A stretch of 64,000 bases of DNA from Symsagittifera roscoffensis. Taxonomy: Eukaryota; Xenacoelomorpha; Acoela; Convolutidae. Location: positions 39,902,530 through 39,966,529 of the forward strand of contig NC_087064.1 in NCBI RefSeq assembly GCF_963678635.1, written 5' to 3'. Below the pieces are notes generated by a model. The model saw only the letters and a list, made by a program, of their open reading frames with translations, ran no database searches and was not told the DNA's origin. Shown in pieces: positions 24,826 to 36,486 of the stretch. The translations under genes and the position numbers were made by a program. How positions within the stretch are numbered: position 1 is the first letter of the stretch; every line of letters begins with the position of its first letter.

Positions 24826-27400
24826 ATCCCTTTATGCTTTCTTATTAGGCCGCAACACGTATTTTCGACTGAACTATAAGGTAGCTGGTTCAAATTTGCC
24901 ACTATTTTCCCAAAAAAGACACAGACCTTCCTAGAAGGGTGTAAAAATTGAATATTGAAAAAGTTAAAAAGCACAAAGAGAACTAAAAAAATTAGGTTGA
25001 AAAATGTTGAACTTTTTCAAAAATCGGACTTCGAAAAAAAAGTTTCACAGAGGCAAAGCTGAGCTTCGCATCTCTTGCAAAAAAACCAGAAAGCCGCTAA
25101 GTCGGAAAGGAGGGTAACTTTTTAGAAAAGGTCAAAAATTTCCGAAAAAAAGTCAAAGTTTCAAAAACTTGACTTTTCCCTGAGACTTTCACAATGTCGC
25201 TAATGCGGGGGAAATGGTTGAAACTTTTTACTCTGATAAAAATGAAAAACTAACTTATAAATACGATAAATCAGACCCGCATTAAATTGCTCAAATCTTT
25301 GACCGGGGTCTCAACATCCAATTTGAAAAAAAACTGACGATAACAAATCAAACTTGGTAAAAGATATTTTCAAGTGATGAATTATGCATTAGTTCAAGAA
25401 ATCAATGAAAGATAAAGATAACAATAAGAAACCGCCTTTCAAAATAGGTAGGCCCTGGTAATAGATCTCAGAAAAAGCAGTTGTCTCCAGATACGTTTGC
25501 TGTTTTAAAAAAACGGGTTTATGCCTTTTTCTGCAACTAAATTATAAAAGAAATGTAATTGTATTGTGCAGTAATTAGTCTTTCCGTAGATCAATGAACA
25601 TTAATTGAGGCATAAGTGGCCTTAAAGTCTGAGACAATTCTGAAAACCTATTAGACTTTATGCCAAATTCACCAAGATACCCAAGTACAAGAGCTTTCTC
25701 TTTTACTGTTTGTACTACAGCACTTTTTTAGCTGTGCAACTTTTTCGTCATTCAGATTTTGGAGAAAAAAATACCCAGAGGCGAAGCAGAGCTTCGCAAT
25801 ACTTGCAATACAAAAACAGAAAGCCGCAAAGTCTGAATAAAATCTCGCCACCTGTTTCTTCGACTGCACTCCTAATCTAGATTTGGCGAAAGGCTAAAGC
25901 TTTTTCTACAAAAAATAAGGGTGTACCAGCTTATCAGATAGAAACTCCGAGAGCTTATTCCAATTGAAATTAGTAGGGTTATTTTTTGAGAACAGTCAAA
26001 AATTTCCGAAAAAAAACAATCAATCTTTCAAAAACTTTCAATTTTCCCTCGGCTTTTCACAACAAACCTCGCAAATTCGAGAAGAACTGTCAAAACCCTT
26101 TATTCCGATTAATTTGAAAAAGTAACTATATATACGATATATCAAATCTTCGACCAGGGTCTCAACATCTAAAAAAACTGGTAATAACAAACCTAACTTA
26201 GGAAGCGATATTTTCAAGTGAACTGAATTGGTTCAAGAAAACAAGGTATGATACAATAACAAAAAGAAACCGCCTTTCAAATTATATTGGGCCTAGAAAA
26301 AGATCTCATAAAAAGCTGTTGCCTCCAGGTACGATTGCTGTTTTAAAAAACGGGTTTATGCCTTTTTTCTTCAACTAAATCATAAAGGAAAAGAAATTGT
26401 ATTGTGCAGTAACTAGTCTTTCCGTAGATCATTGAATATTAATTGGGGCATAAGCCGCCTTAAAGTCTAGAGACAATTCTGAAAATCTACTAGATTTTAT
26501 GCCAAAGTGAACAAGATACCCAAGTAAAAGAGCTTGCTTTTTTACACTTTGTGCTACAGCACTTTGTTGGCTGTGGAACTTTTTCAAAATTCAGATAAAA
26601 ATACCCAGAGGCGAGGCTGCGCTTCACACCACTTGCAATACAAAACCAGAAAGACGCCTAAATAAAAAATATTCAGAAAACCTCGCTACGTTTTTCTTCG
26701 ACTGAACTCCCGATCTCAGATTTCGCCGAAGGCTATAGCTATTTTCTACATAAAGAAGGGCACACGAGCTTATCCAGCGAAGAATTGAACTATTGACAGT
26801 TTTTTCGGAAGTTTTTGACTGTTCAAAAAATTACCCCTCCAATTTGAATTTGAAAGTTTCGAAAACTTTGACTTTTCCCTGGGCTTTTTACAACAAACGT
26901 CGCTTATGCGGCTCGAATTGTCGAAACCCTTTATTCCGATGAAATTGAAAAACTAACTTATATATGCGACAAATCACGCCCGCATTAATTTGCTCAAATC
27001 TCAAATCTTCGACCAGGGTCTCAACATCTGACTTGAAAAAAAAACCGATAATAACAAACCAATTTTCGGAGACATTTTCAAGTGAACTGCATTAGTTCCA
27101 GAAAACAACAAGAGATAAAATTAACAAAAAGAAACCGTCTTTTAAATTATATAAGGCCTAGAAAAAGACCTCACAAGAAGCAGTTGTCTCCAGGTACGTT
27201 TGCTGTTTTAAAAAAGGGTTCATGCCTTTTTTCTTCAACTAACTCATAGCGGAAAAATAATTGTATTGTGCAGTACTTAGTCTCTCTGTAGATCATTGAA
27301 TATTAGTTGGGGAAAAAGCAGCCTTATTATCTACAGACACTTCTAATACTCCCAAGTAAAAGAGCTCTCTTTTACTCTTTGTACTACAGCACTCTTTTTG
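24826..27400. repeat. satellite-like array of about 0.84-0.87-kb units (copy B)
   Basis: The same units as at 19480-22900, with anchors near 25493, 26330 and 27195. It has one unit fewer than copy A, consistent with unequal exchange. Confidence 0.85.
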
Positions 27401-27901
27401 CCCGTGGAATTTGATACACAGCGGTGGTCTACCATACTAACTTATAACGCATGATTTGAAACTAACTTTAAGTAACACCCTGCAGTACTTCTCCTTTTGT
27501 CTTATTTTCCAGCCTAGTCGGCATCTGAATAGCTAACAAGTATCAAAACCTTGAACGTTTCAGTTCCTAGTAGATAAATGAGTGTTTTTCTTTTAATCAG
27601 TGATCAAACATTTTTAACCAGGGTTTTTGTAAAAAAAAACTTACGAGATTGGCTGCAAAGCGCTTATTTGACGTACATGACAGAGCTGAATAGTTGAAAC
27701 AGCAAACAAGTCCCGTAGTCCACCCCATTTTATATTTCGTTCCTCTGTGCAATACTCAAGGGCTCAGTCATTAGTTGTTTCAATATGGGAGTAGACATCG
27801 GCGTCGCTTCAGTAATCTCAAATCTTTATAACAATTTAACCATTTACTTTTCCGAGTTATTCTGATTTCAAAGTCAACAAACATAGCGAATCGAAGATTG
27901 G

Positions 27902-28264
27902 AAAAGAGTAATGAACGCAATTGAACATAAAAAAAACACTGCTTTCGAAGAAAAAAAAATAGATGCCCTTGAAGCTCTTTGAATTACTAGAACAATTTAC
28001 ACTGCTTTAAATTTTAACTGGATCAAGTTTTTATTCCGCTGGGAAATCTTAAAAATAAATTCCACTTTCGAAACTAGTAATCGTTCACGTTTTTTGCGCC
28101 ATTTCCACGTTCGTATTTGGAGAGTGCTATTTACGTCATTTTCAGCAGATGAAATTCAATTGAACTCAAAAAGTGCGTCATATTTAAGACTTTTTCCTGA
28201 AAAAAAAAACAAAAAAAAATCAGCAAGACCTATATAAGAGTCTTCACTACGTTCATTACTCTTA
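27902..28264 (+). repeat. M repeat, complete short copy
   Basis: Starts AAAAGAGTAATGAACGCA and ends TACGTTCATTACTCTTA, imperfect inverted termini, with acctatataagagtcttcac just before the end. 363 bp. The undivided counterpart of 23395-23472. Confidence 0.85.
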
Positions 28265-29339
28265 ATCAAGTTTATTTCCTACGAAGCACCCAAGATCACT
28301 TTTTCAAACGTTTCAGAACTTTAGTTTTCTAACAAGCTGCAAACACGTTTTGCTGCTCCACAGGCAACTGTATTGCGTGCAAAATAAACCATCTACTTGC
28401 CCTTCTTTTATCTTGATAAACCAGCACTCATATACAACTTTAGAGTCCAATCCCAACACCTCTAGCCCGATCCGATTGAGCCAACCACAATTTCCGAAAC
28501 ACTAACTTGAGATTATGAAGAGTAAGAAAAATTATTTTCTCATCGATACCTTTATTCATGACAAAAAAAGATAGAAGAAAACGAAGAAAAATACTGAAAA
28601 AGAAAAATGAAAGAAAAATTCGTTGCGATATGTTTATGGCAAATGTATTACAGCACTGCGTTTTACATGCAATTTGCTGAATGACTGCTGTGCATTTCCA
28701 TGCCCATGTTTCACAAAATTCAAAAGACCAAAAAACCTAAACTCATGCAAAGAATACGTCTGAAACACGATTGTCGTAGCCCTCCTGGTTCAAACGCATA
28801 AACTCAACAATTTAACTTAGCAGATACCACCTCCACGTAAGACTTAAGGTTCCGCAACTTGAAATACACTCTTCCCGGAGATTATGGGCAATGGTCAAAA
28901 ACAGAATATCCAAAAGGAATGAATTGTCAAGACCACATCCAAATCAGAATTTTTGGACGAAAATTGATTGAAAAACATTGCCTCTATAATTAAAAAAGCT
29001 CTGTTTTACACTTTTAAAACTGGCAATTCTTATCAAATTGAGATTTTCATTAAATATGTTTTAAGAAAACTTCCAAACTGAAAAACATTATTCAAAAAAT
29101 GTTCGAAAAGCAGTACAGCAAAGGATCTCAGAATGAACTTTGAAAACTCGTAGACAAAAAGCTTACATTACAAACTTTGTTGAAAAAAATCATCGTACGC
29201 TGCTGTAACTCCATTACACAAAAAAACGCTGCATCTTCTGTATCATTAGCAGAGGCATCAATTGACTATAGCTGATGCAACAAAAAACGAAAATTTCATG
29301 ATGCATATTTCGTGCTAAAATTGACATACAGTATTCATT
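28265..29339. other. no gene recognised
   Basis: AT-rich intronic DNA on both strands with only short frames. A-rich purine stretch at about 28560-28620. Confidence 0.5.
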
Positions 29340-29340
29340 G

Positions 29341-29541
29341 ACACAGAGGCGATGCTTCGCTCCGCAAACAAGAGCGGAAACACGACAAAAAAAACAGCTC
29401 TATAAAGTGCATTAGGAAAAAGTAGAAATCAGACTCGAATTAGTAAAAAAAAACTTGCTATGTCTCGGATTCGATCTGTGCCCTACTGCGACCTAAAGAA
29501 AATGAGTCTCACCTAGTAACCACTCAGCGACGAACGCTCAA
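29341..29541 (-). repeat. tRNA-derived SINE ending in the palindromic repeat
   Basis: On the minus strand: a tRNA-like head (A-box-like cgctgagtggttacta, B box agatcgaatccga, 29457-29541), an AT-rich body, then gagcgaagcatcgcctctgt at 29341-29363, a variant of the palindrome. The compact length of about 200 bp makes this the best candidate for a complete SINE of which the palindrome is the 3' end. Confidence 0.5.
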
Positions 29542-29817
29542 AATTTCACAAAAATTAGCCACGAAAAAGCACAGATGCTATGAAAAGTCCAATGCTAGTT
29601 CGTGATTATAGCAAAAGGGCCGACAAAAAAGTGAACACTTCCCACTTTCCATGGACACTTTTATTTGCGAGTTGCCTTCGAAAAAAAAGAAGATTCGTAC
29701 AAATAAACAACGCTGATCGTAGTGTAAATATCAACTTTGGAACATAATGACGCGTTCCAAACCCTCATTTTTTTGTAAGTTAATCTAATACATTTTTTTA
29801 GATTACGATTTTTTTGC

Positions 29818-31285
29818 AGTAGCACGATGGCTCTCAGCAAATAAACTACCCCTAAACAAGGAGAAAAAAACCATAATTAAATGTAGCAAAAAGAAGCGCT
29901 TCTACCAATATCATCTCTTTTCAAAATCGAAAATGGTCCTCGGAGTTGTCATGAAAATATTTGGGAGATCATAATTTGAATTTTAATGTACACATTGACT
30001 ATGTCAGGACAAAAATGCGCAAACAGTGTGGAATAGTCGCAAAAATTAGGCATTATGTGCCCTCTAGTGTGCTTTTTCTTTATGATGGATCAAACATTAG
30101 ATCAATCATACCATATGGTATTCTGGTTTACGGATGTGAAAATTTAACCAAAAATAACTTTACAAAAGAAAACTTTAAGGCGGATGTTTCTAGCAAAATC
30201 CACGACAGTATTTCAGACGTTTTCGCCGCAACAAAAATCTTTACAGTACATGAGTTGTACATAAATGAGCTACTAAAATTTTATATATGATCTTTATCCG
30301 GTCATTACACCGAAAAATGTCGAAACGATGTATTTTGTTTCGATTATCACAGCAGAACTACTAGTAGATCGATTGAAAACTTTTTGAAAACAAGGAAAAT
30401 CAAGTCAAAAACTCAAAACTATTCATTGGTATATTGAGGATCTAAACTCTTTAATATATTTCATGCAAAAAATTTGATTCCAATTGAATGTCACTAGTTA
30501 AATGTCTCGCAAGTGAGTAATTACGTTCATAGAAAGAAACCCCTTTATATTCTGGGGAATTATGGTTTGACCAACAGAAGTTTCAAAAATCCATTGTATG
30601 AATAATTGTTTTCATCCTCAATTCTTTATCCAAATTTTCCCACATTTTAACCTGCCAACCTTTTTCTCTACGGGGAATTTAGAACTAATTCGATTGCTAC
30701 TCCGAGAGGTCCGGCAGCCGGTGCCTTTTTACGTTCTACTAGTCAAAATGTGTTGATTTGAATGATTTGGATAAGCGGCAAATTGAACATCACAGCCTGA
30801 AATTATATGATCAACCATCCTGAGGCCATGACCTGATGATATGATCAAACATCTTGCTAAACTTGTGCTAAAATAAAAGCAATATTTTGAAATATGAATT
30901 TTCTAACCCTACTGTTTAAAAACTATTGTGAAAAAAGGTTCAATAAACATGTATATTTGATGTGTCGTTCGTTGCGGTTGAGCTGGGAAATGACCATTTG
31001 TTATGGGGTTTTGATGATACCAAATGACTGCCTTAAAAGATTTCAAACCCGGTGGTGCCTTAATAAAATAATGAAAGCTTAAAATCATAATCAGGAAGCA
31101 ATTTCACGTGTTAATTATCGTGGTTGTCTATGCTACAATTGTACATAGTGCTAAGAAACGTTAGGGTACTATCCAGCGACCAAAATGTCCATTTAGTGTC
31201 CCCTCTGGTCAACGATTTTGTAAATGTTTTAGATTCTGATATGAATATTTTGCATCAGTGAAAAAAAATTTCTTTCTTTCTTTCT
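29818..31285 (+). mobile_element. LINE-B family member, 5'-truncated
   Basis: Begins inside the reverse transcriptase (ARWLSANKLPLNKEKT) and continues at 29961-30290 with HNLNFNVHIDYVRTKMR, IIPYGILVYGCENLT and FTVHELYINELLKF, matching the C-terminal region of the complete LINE-B at 44,650-45,000. Stops and shifts are frequent. The 3' end is a (TTTC)n tail at about 31264-31285. Antisense to the channel gene. Confidence 0.75.
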
Positions 31286-31958
31286 CCTTTCTTAACAAAA
31301 TCTACATGAATATCAGATGAACATTAACATCAAATAAACATCCAGATGTTCACAAGAGTTAGCAAGAGAAATGAAATCTCAAAAATTTACAATTCTTTCA
31401 AGAAGAGAGGAATTTTGATCAGATTGCCTTAAAGACATTGCTAACACCATCCAACCCAGTGGATCAGTCACTTTTCGAAGATGTATCAAAATTGGTAAAT
31501 ACAAGTTCTGCAACCAAAAAGTTTTGCATGCGAAACGTAGGTTTTCTGAGGAAAGGATGACAGTCAGATTTTGGCAGCATTTCATTAGCCTGATTGATGC
31601 CCATAGAACTGAAAAACTATTAAATTATTTTGCAATGGCAGCATCAGATGTAACTGCTTCTTCTGATTTTCTATTAAAAGTGGTTTCACTTTCATGGATG
31701 TTAGCAATACTCTTGAGATCATTCAAACTTTGACACTTGCATTGAGTCTCCAGACCATTCTTGGAACTTATAATAAAAAAACTGTTTCTAACTTTTTCAT
31801 TTCAATCCGTTTTTTCTTGCGGCTTCAATCTTATTCTTGCAACTGGTGCTTACTTGTTTCTTACGGATGCTGTATAAAACCTAATAACGCCACACTTGAA
31901 CCCCGTACAAGTTTTCTCCGAGGTAGGCAAAAACAAAGGGAAAAACACACCATAGGCC
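31286..31958. other. no gene recognised
   Basis: Open frames on both strands (31379-31585 minus, 31524-31733 and 31694-32005 plus) overlap each other and show no family likeness. Confidence 0.5.
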
Positions 31959-32230
31959 CAGGCGCTGATAACGAACTTTCTCGAGAAGGAGGGGAGGGCT
32001 TTTAAAAAATTCAAAACACTTTAAAGACCCTACTTTCAGATCAATTACTGCGCAACAGGTACATTTCAGAAAAAAAAAGCAAGGTTATTAAACAATGAAG
32101 ACATCCTTCAAAACAAGTACATATTGGCGCCAGGAGCCTCTTATTTTAAGGTAGATCAGCCAAAAATGGATGTCGTAAAACAATACCAAAGAAGTGACCC
32201 TTTGAGTGGTCAGGTTGTCGTGGTAGTTTC
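31959..32230. mobile_element. degenerate relative of the hAT-type MITEs
   Basis: Contains ctttctcgagaaggagggg and gtacatattggcgccaggag, both shared with 4396-4797 and 50205-50572. The ends are too decayed to define a target duplication. Confidence 0.45.
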
Positions 32231-32340
32231 TGAAGCTAAAGCACCGAAATAAAAAGAACACGTGCATCGGACGAGAATAACGAAAAAATTTTGCACGCTG
32301 TTCAGCCCAACTATTTCCCTTGCGTTGATGAGTTACTTAC

Positions 32341-32540
32341 ATCCCTAAGCGAGAATGTCACCTCGAGATTCTTGCGGAATTGTTCTTTGAACTCTGGGTA
32401 TATATCCAGCACCTCTGCGATGTCATCATACTCTATCTTGTGCAGATCGCAATAGGTCAGGGCATTCACCACGCATCTCGACTTGCCAATACTCTTGTTG
32501 TCGCAAAATGCCTCGCCGTCTCCGAAGATGTCGTCCTTGC
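32341..32540 (-). CDS. KCNH2-like: ERG channel exon: CNBHD, part 2
   Basis: 200 nt, phase 1 to 0. GC completes a serine codon, then KDDIFGDGEAFCDNKSIGKS, VVNALTYCDLHKIEYDDI, AEVLDIYPEFKEQF and NLEVTFSLRD. The ALTYCDLHKI block is diagnostic for ERG/EAG channels. The short stretch that fills the pocket as an intrinsic ligand in vertebrate ERG (Phe-Asn-Leu) reads Phe-Ser-Leu here, a substitution at the middle position. Donor GAT/GTAAGT ends in phase 0, matching exon 13356-13978 (and its truncated copy at 23651). The downstream intron is about 18.4 kb. Confidence 0.94.
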
Positions 32541-32896
32541 CTGACATAAAAGTCAACATTTGATTTGAAATATTCTATTTGTCCAAACGAATTAGAAATT
32601 GTGTGTTCCGCTTTGAAATCCAACTGCAAAGACCTCAGCAAGGCAAACAAAAGCCAATCGTAATTCGGGGAATGAGTTCAACGAAATAGAAGAAGTTACT
32701 TCAAGTTACTTTTTTTTCTTCGAAACACTCGTACTGGAAAAGCGCTAACTGAAGCTTCAAAAACTCGTCTTTAGGTCACAAAATTCATTTTTATAGCGTA
32801 TATAAAAGTTTTTCTCTCTAATTGCCAGCTCGACTCTCTGAAAATTTTGAGCCGGTTCCACTCGTCACAGAATAAAAACTTCCAACTGACAATTGG

Positions 32897-33338
32897 AAAA
32901 GAGTAACGACACAAGAAAACAGAAAAAAAATGGGTTGTTTTTAAAACTTAGGCTTTCGAATTTGAAAGAAAAAATATATTCCCTTGAATTTCTTCGAATT
33001 TTAAAAACAATTGATGCTTGGTGATTCTTAGATTAAATTGGGACAATTTGATATAACTAGATCGATAGGCAAATTTTTTATTCCACAAGGAAATCTGCTA
33101 ATTAAAATCCTCTATCGAAACTAGAAGACGATGAAGTTTTTCATGACCTTTACATTTTTGCTGTTCGATAGTGGAGTTTGCCTTCCTTTTCACAATAGAA
33201 ATGAAGTGAACTTCAAAAGAAATCAAAAGTCAAACCGGGAAACATCAAAAGGAACAAATTTTTAGACTTTTCCCAAAAAAGAAATGAAAAAAATCGTCCC
33301 GACCTATATAAGAGTCTGAGCTACGTTCATCGACTCTA
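32897..33338 (+). repeat. M repeat copy
   Basis: Starts aaaagagtaacgacacaag, contains gctgttcgatagtggagttt and gccttccttttcaca, ends cctatataagagtctgagct then acgttcatcgactcta. Confidence 0.8.
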
Positions 33339-33593
33339 AAAATACCACCTAATTACGACCTTCATTGATCAACACATAATGAGGCAACCATAGCTAAAAT
33401 TTTATACTTAAATCAGATACGGAATTGCCTTTCTCTCCCCTTCCAGCCTAGATCAAAAAGAAAAGTTTTAAGACTAGTTTTTCTTGAAACTGATTCAGCT
33501 TATCGAAAATTCTTTCGGTAATCCGTATGAATACTAAAAAGTTCTAAGCCTGATACATCACTCAATGCCTACAGGTAGTTTATTTTTAGCACC

Positions 33594-33930
33594 ATATTTC
33601 CGTGAAACAGTCAATAGATCAGTTCGAAAAGTGTCGAACTCGAAGAGAAAAATAACCGATTTTCAACTTCCGAGTTTCAAAGAAATAATTAATCATTTGA
33701 ACGCCCTGTTCCGAACCTTTAGCAACTGACCATTTTAAGATTAAACTAACCCAATTTGAGAAAACTGAATCGATGGATAGTTTTTCATTCCGCCGAGAAT
33801 ACTGAAAATAATTTTTGAAATAAGGAGTCTTTCTTTTCTTTTGCATATTAATTTGAGCCAATATTCGAGCCAAATCGCAAAAATTTGAGCGTGATGATTT
33901 TTCAAGACTGTTCTTGAAAAAACCAACCTT
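33594..33930 (+). repeat. M repeat copy, diverged and incomplete
   Basis: Shares ccaatttgagaaaactgaat, tttcattccgcc and gagcgtgatgatttttcaag with the family; the right terminus is missing. Confidence 0.6.
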
Positions 33931-34033
33931 GACACTTAATTATTCTGGCTTTAAGATTCATCCTCTTTAAATTGATGTTATTTGGTCTTTTATAGTACAC
34001 GGTCGGTATCTAAAAAAGAAACAGTTAACTGAC

Positions 34034-34198
34034 TGAGAATGGCGACGACCACTTCGTCCTCCGATATCTCCACAGATCCCCTGGCGATGAAATAGAGGGA
34101 GCTGAGCACGTCTCCCTTGTGGACCAGAGTATCCCCAGGAGGAATGTGGGTGGTCTTGAACTTGATAGACAGAGCACGCAGACAACCTGGACTGGCAT
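34034..34198 (-). CDS. KCNH2-like: ERG channel exon: cyclic-nucleotide-binding homology domain, part 1
   Basis: 165 nt, phase 1 to 1. It encodes [35 protein letters not shown] and [20 protein letters not shown], the beta-roll of the CNBHD. Vertebrate ERG and Drosophila seizure have the same order ([28 protein letters not shown]). In this family the domain does not bind cyclic nucleotide but packs against the PAS domain. Acceptor tttag lies at 34200-34199. The donor is weak-looking (A/GTCAGT). A copy of the short palindromic repeat lies 53-89 nt upstream of the acceptor in gene direction (34251-34287). Confidence 0.93.
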
Positions 34199-34250
34199 CT
34201 AAAGAGAGGGATAGCAAAGAGATTTGCCGTCGAACAGTAAAAATAAATAA

Positions 34251-34287
34251 ACAGAGGCAAAGCATAGCTTCGCATCACTTACGATAC
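34251..34287 (+). repeat. palindromic short repeat upstream of a CNBHD exon
   Basis: cagaggcaaagcatagcttc then gcatcacttacgatac, beginning 53 bp from the acceptor of the exon at 34034-34198. Confidence 0.75.
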
Positions 34288-34423
34288 AACGCAAGCGTAA
34301 GATTGCAAGCTAGCGAACGGGTAGGATACGTAAATAACTAAAACTAACTATGTATAATAAAAAAAATTGATTTTTTTGGGAAAATGAAAAGTTCAATTTC
34401 AGAAAAATAAACGTGAAAAACGA

Positions 34424-35011
34424 CCACCAGAATTAAGCCGACAATACCTCGAAGGACACCCTGGCAACAGGCTGCTAGACCGACCGGAACCGCCCAGAAA
34501 CATGAAGGAAACGCGCTTCAGCAGGTACGAGAGGTACATCACTGCACTCCTCGAAACATCCGATTCAGAAGAAGACGACGACACGCACGTTACCGAAGAG
34601 GACTACAGAGGGCTCCTCAAAAAAGTGCACACAAATGAGGTCAAAGACGCCCTAGACAACCGGGACGAACCAGCCCCCAAACTGAGCAAGGATGAATTAC
34701 GACTACCGAGAGGTACCAGACGGACCCTTGCCCAGTTGCGGAGCGGCTACTCCCCATTCCTACAAAGCTACCTACACAGACTAGATGACTCAACCCCAGA
34801 AACATGCCCACAGTGCAACTCAGAAACCCACACAACGGGTCACCTATTCAGGTGCAGCGCAAACCCGACTACAATCACCCCCACGCACTCTGGGAAAACC
34901 CGATCGAAGCAGCTGCTTTCCTGCAACTCGATACAGAAGAAGCCACAAATGAGGGACAAGAGGAGGGCCAAACTACGGGCACCTAGGCAACAACAACAAC
35001 AACAACAACAA
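34424..35011 (+). pseudogene. I/jockey-like LINE ORF2 C-terminus (5'-truncated)
   Basis: Reads PPELSRQYLEGHPGNRLLD, ARYSR-type linker, then LSKDELRLPRGTRRTLAQLR, SGYSPFLQSYLHRLDD and a zinc knuckle TCPQCNSETHTTGHLFRC. After CSANPT the frame slips by one and continues HALWENPIEAAAFLQLDTEE. This is the familiar end of I/jockey-group LINE polymerases in invertebrates (LRSG, C-x2-C, HTT-HLF-C, LW-NP-AA-FL). It ends in (CAA)n at 34988-35010. Everything upstream of the tail is missing, as expected of incomplete reverse transcription. The same family dominates 55.0-60.4 kb. Confidence 0.85.
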
Positions 35012-35040
35012 GCCGACAATACTTGGGTAGACGCCTACTG

Positions 35041-36486
35041 AACCAAAAACAAAATTACCATAAGAAATTTTCATAAACCGAAACCAATCAAATCGAAATA
35101 ATACTTATTCAAAATTCAAGTTGGTAAATTGACGAAATAACATGATTACTGTCAATAATAGTAGAAAATTGAAAAATCCTGGAATTTCCAAAGCCAAAGG
35201 AGCCTGGTATTTGTAATGATGCAATAAAGAAGCATGTTAAATTTAAGGAAAACTGTTTTCGGGGAAAAGTTCTAGTTTTCGATTACACGACACTTTCACT
35301 GGCAAGTGTAATGTACGAACACTTGCTCTCGCAAATGTAATGAACGAACATAGGTTAGTTTTCAATATATTTGTAATTGAGCTAACACAACATAAACAAC
35401 ACTTGCAGAGAAACACTGAAAGATGAAAGTCATTGGATATAGCAAGCTCAGCAGCGCCTTAATTGGACGATAGCCAGTAGTAAGACAAATTTGAGAGCAG
35501 CTTCTGGAGGCAATTCCGAGTGATACCCTATCGACTGTTGGGCAACGTTAGCACGATTTTAGTATCGTTCGGGTACTATTTCGATAAACTTAGGTGGCGG
35601 GGGACACAATTGGATCGGTCCGATTGTACCCTCCATCGATTGCAAATTTCCGAATAAAGGTTCTTACTTCGGGTATTTTGGTGTAAAGGAGAGTATATTT
35701 ATATTGATTAAGGACTACTAGTAGGTTACAACCATTGCTATATATTATCTATCTTCCATTTTAGATCCCGAAAACACCCTGATTTTGTCGAAAACTGCTG
35801 TCTCGACCAAACTGTTAACCCCAGTTTTTTTTGGATATCCGAGTTCTTCCCAACGGGAGGAAGCTTCTCCGCAGTGAGCTACTACGTAGTTCAAAACCTC
35901 TAACAAAACAAATCGAGCGGAAAAAGAACCAGTAGCAATTGGCAATCTAAATTTTTCGAACACATTTGTTCGTAATTTTTTCAAATTTCGTCAATATGTT
36001 TTGAGGATTGAAATTTTGATTTTTTAGAGTTGAAGCGATAAAAATTTTTGCACAACGAGCTTGCGAGCATAACAAGCTCAGTTACAAGAAAAAGTTTCAA
36101 GTAACCCTCCGGGTAGCTCCGTGGATGAAGATAGAGAAAAGAATCTGGGGGTCCAAATCCGATAGTTTTCGGCCAAACTTTTGTATCTTAACCAATTTTG
36201 GTCTGATTTTTTGCATTAATCAAGTAATTTACAGTGATACTATGTTCGTTCCAAGTGTTTTCAAGTGCTTTTAGCAAAAATTGCTTTAAAAGTCTGAGAA
36301 CCCATAAAGGTAATGAAAAAAGGCCAATTTAGCAAACGCGTTTTTTTTTTAATTCTTAAAGACTACCAAACCGATCGGAATACACCTGGTACCATATCTC
36401 GACATTTTTATTCACTTTTCTGATCAGCAAGCATTTTTAGGTCATTAGTATCCGAACTGAAAAACTTTCAACCCTCCGAGCGGAAA
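35041..36486. other. no gene recognised
   Basis: Intronic AT-rich DNA with scattered short frames; nothing matching a family I know. Confidence 0.5.

Larger units (their letters stand above)
23481..27977. repeat. tandem segmental duplication, copy B
   Basis: Begins inside the exon at GCGGATGCC and ends in the M repeat at gaagctc, beyond which the M repeat continues intact to 28264. The junction with copy A is 23473-23480. About 130 bp (24668-24800) match both 23125-23255 and 27625-27755, a sign of further rearrangement. Confidence 0.85.
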
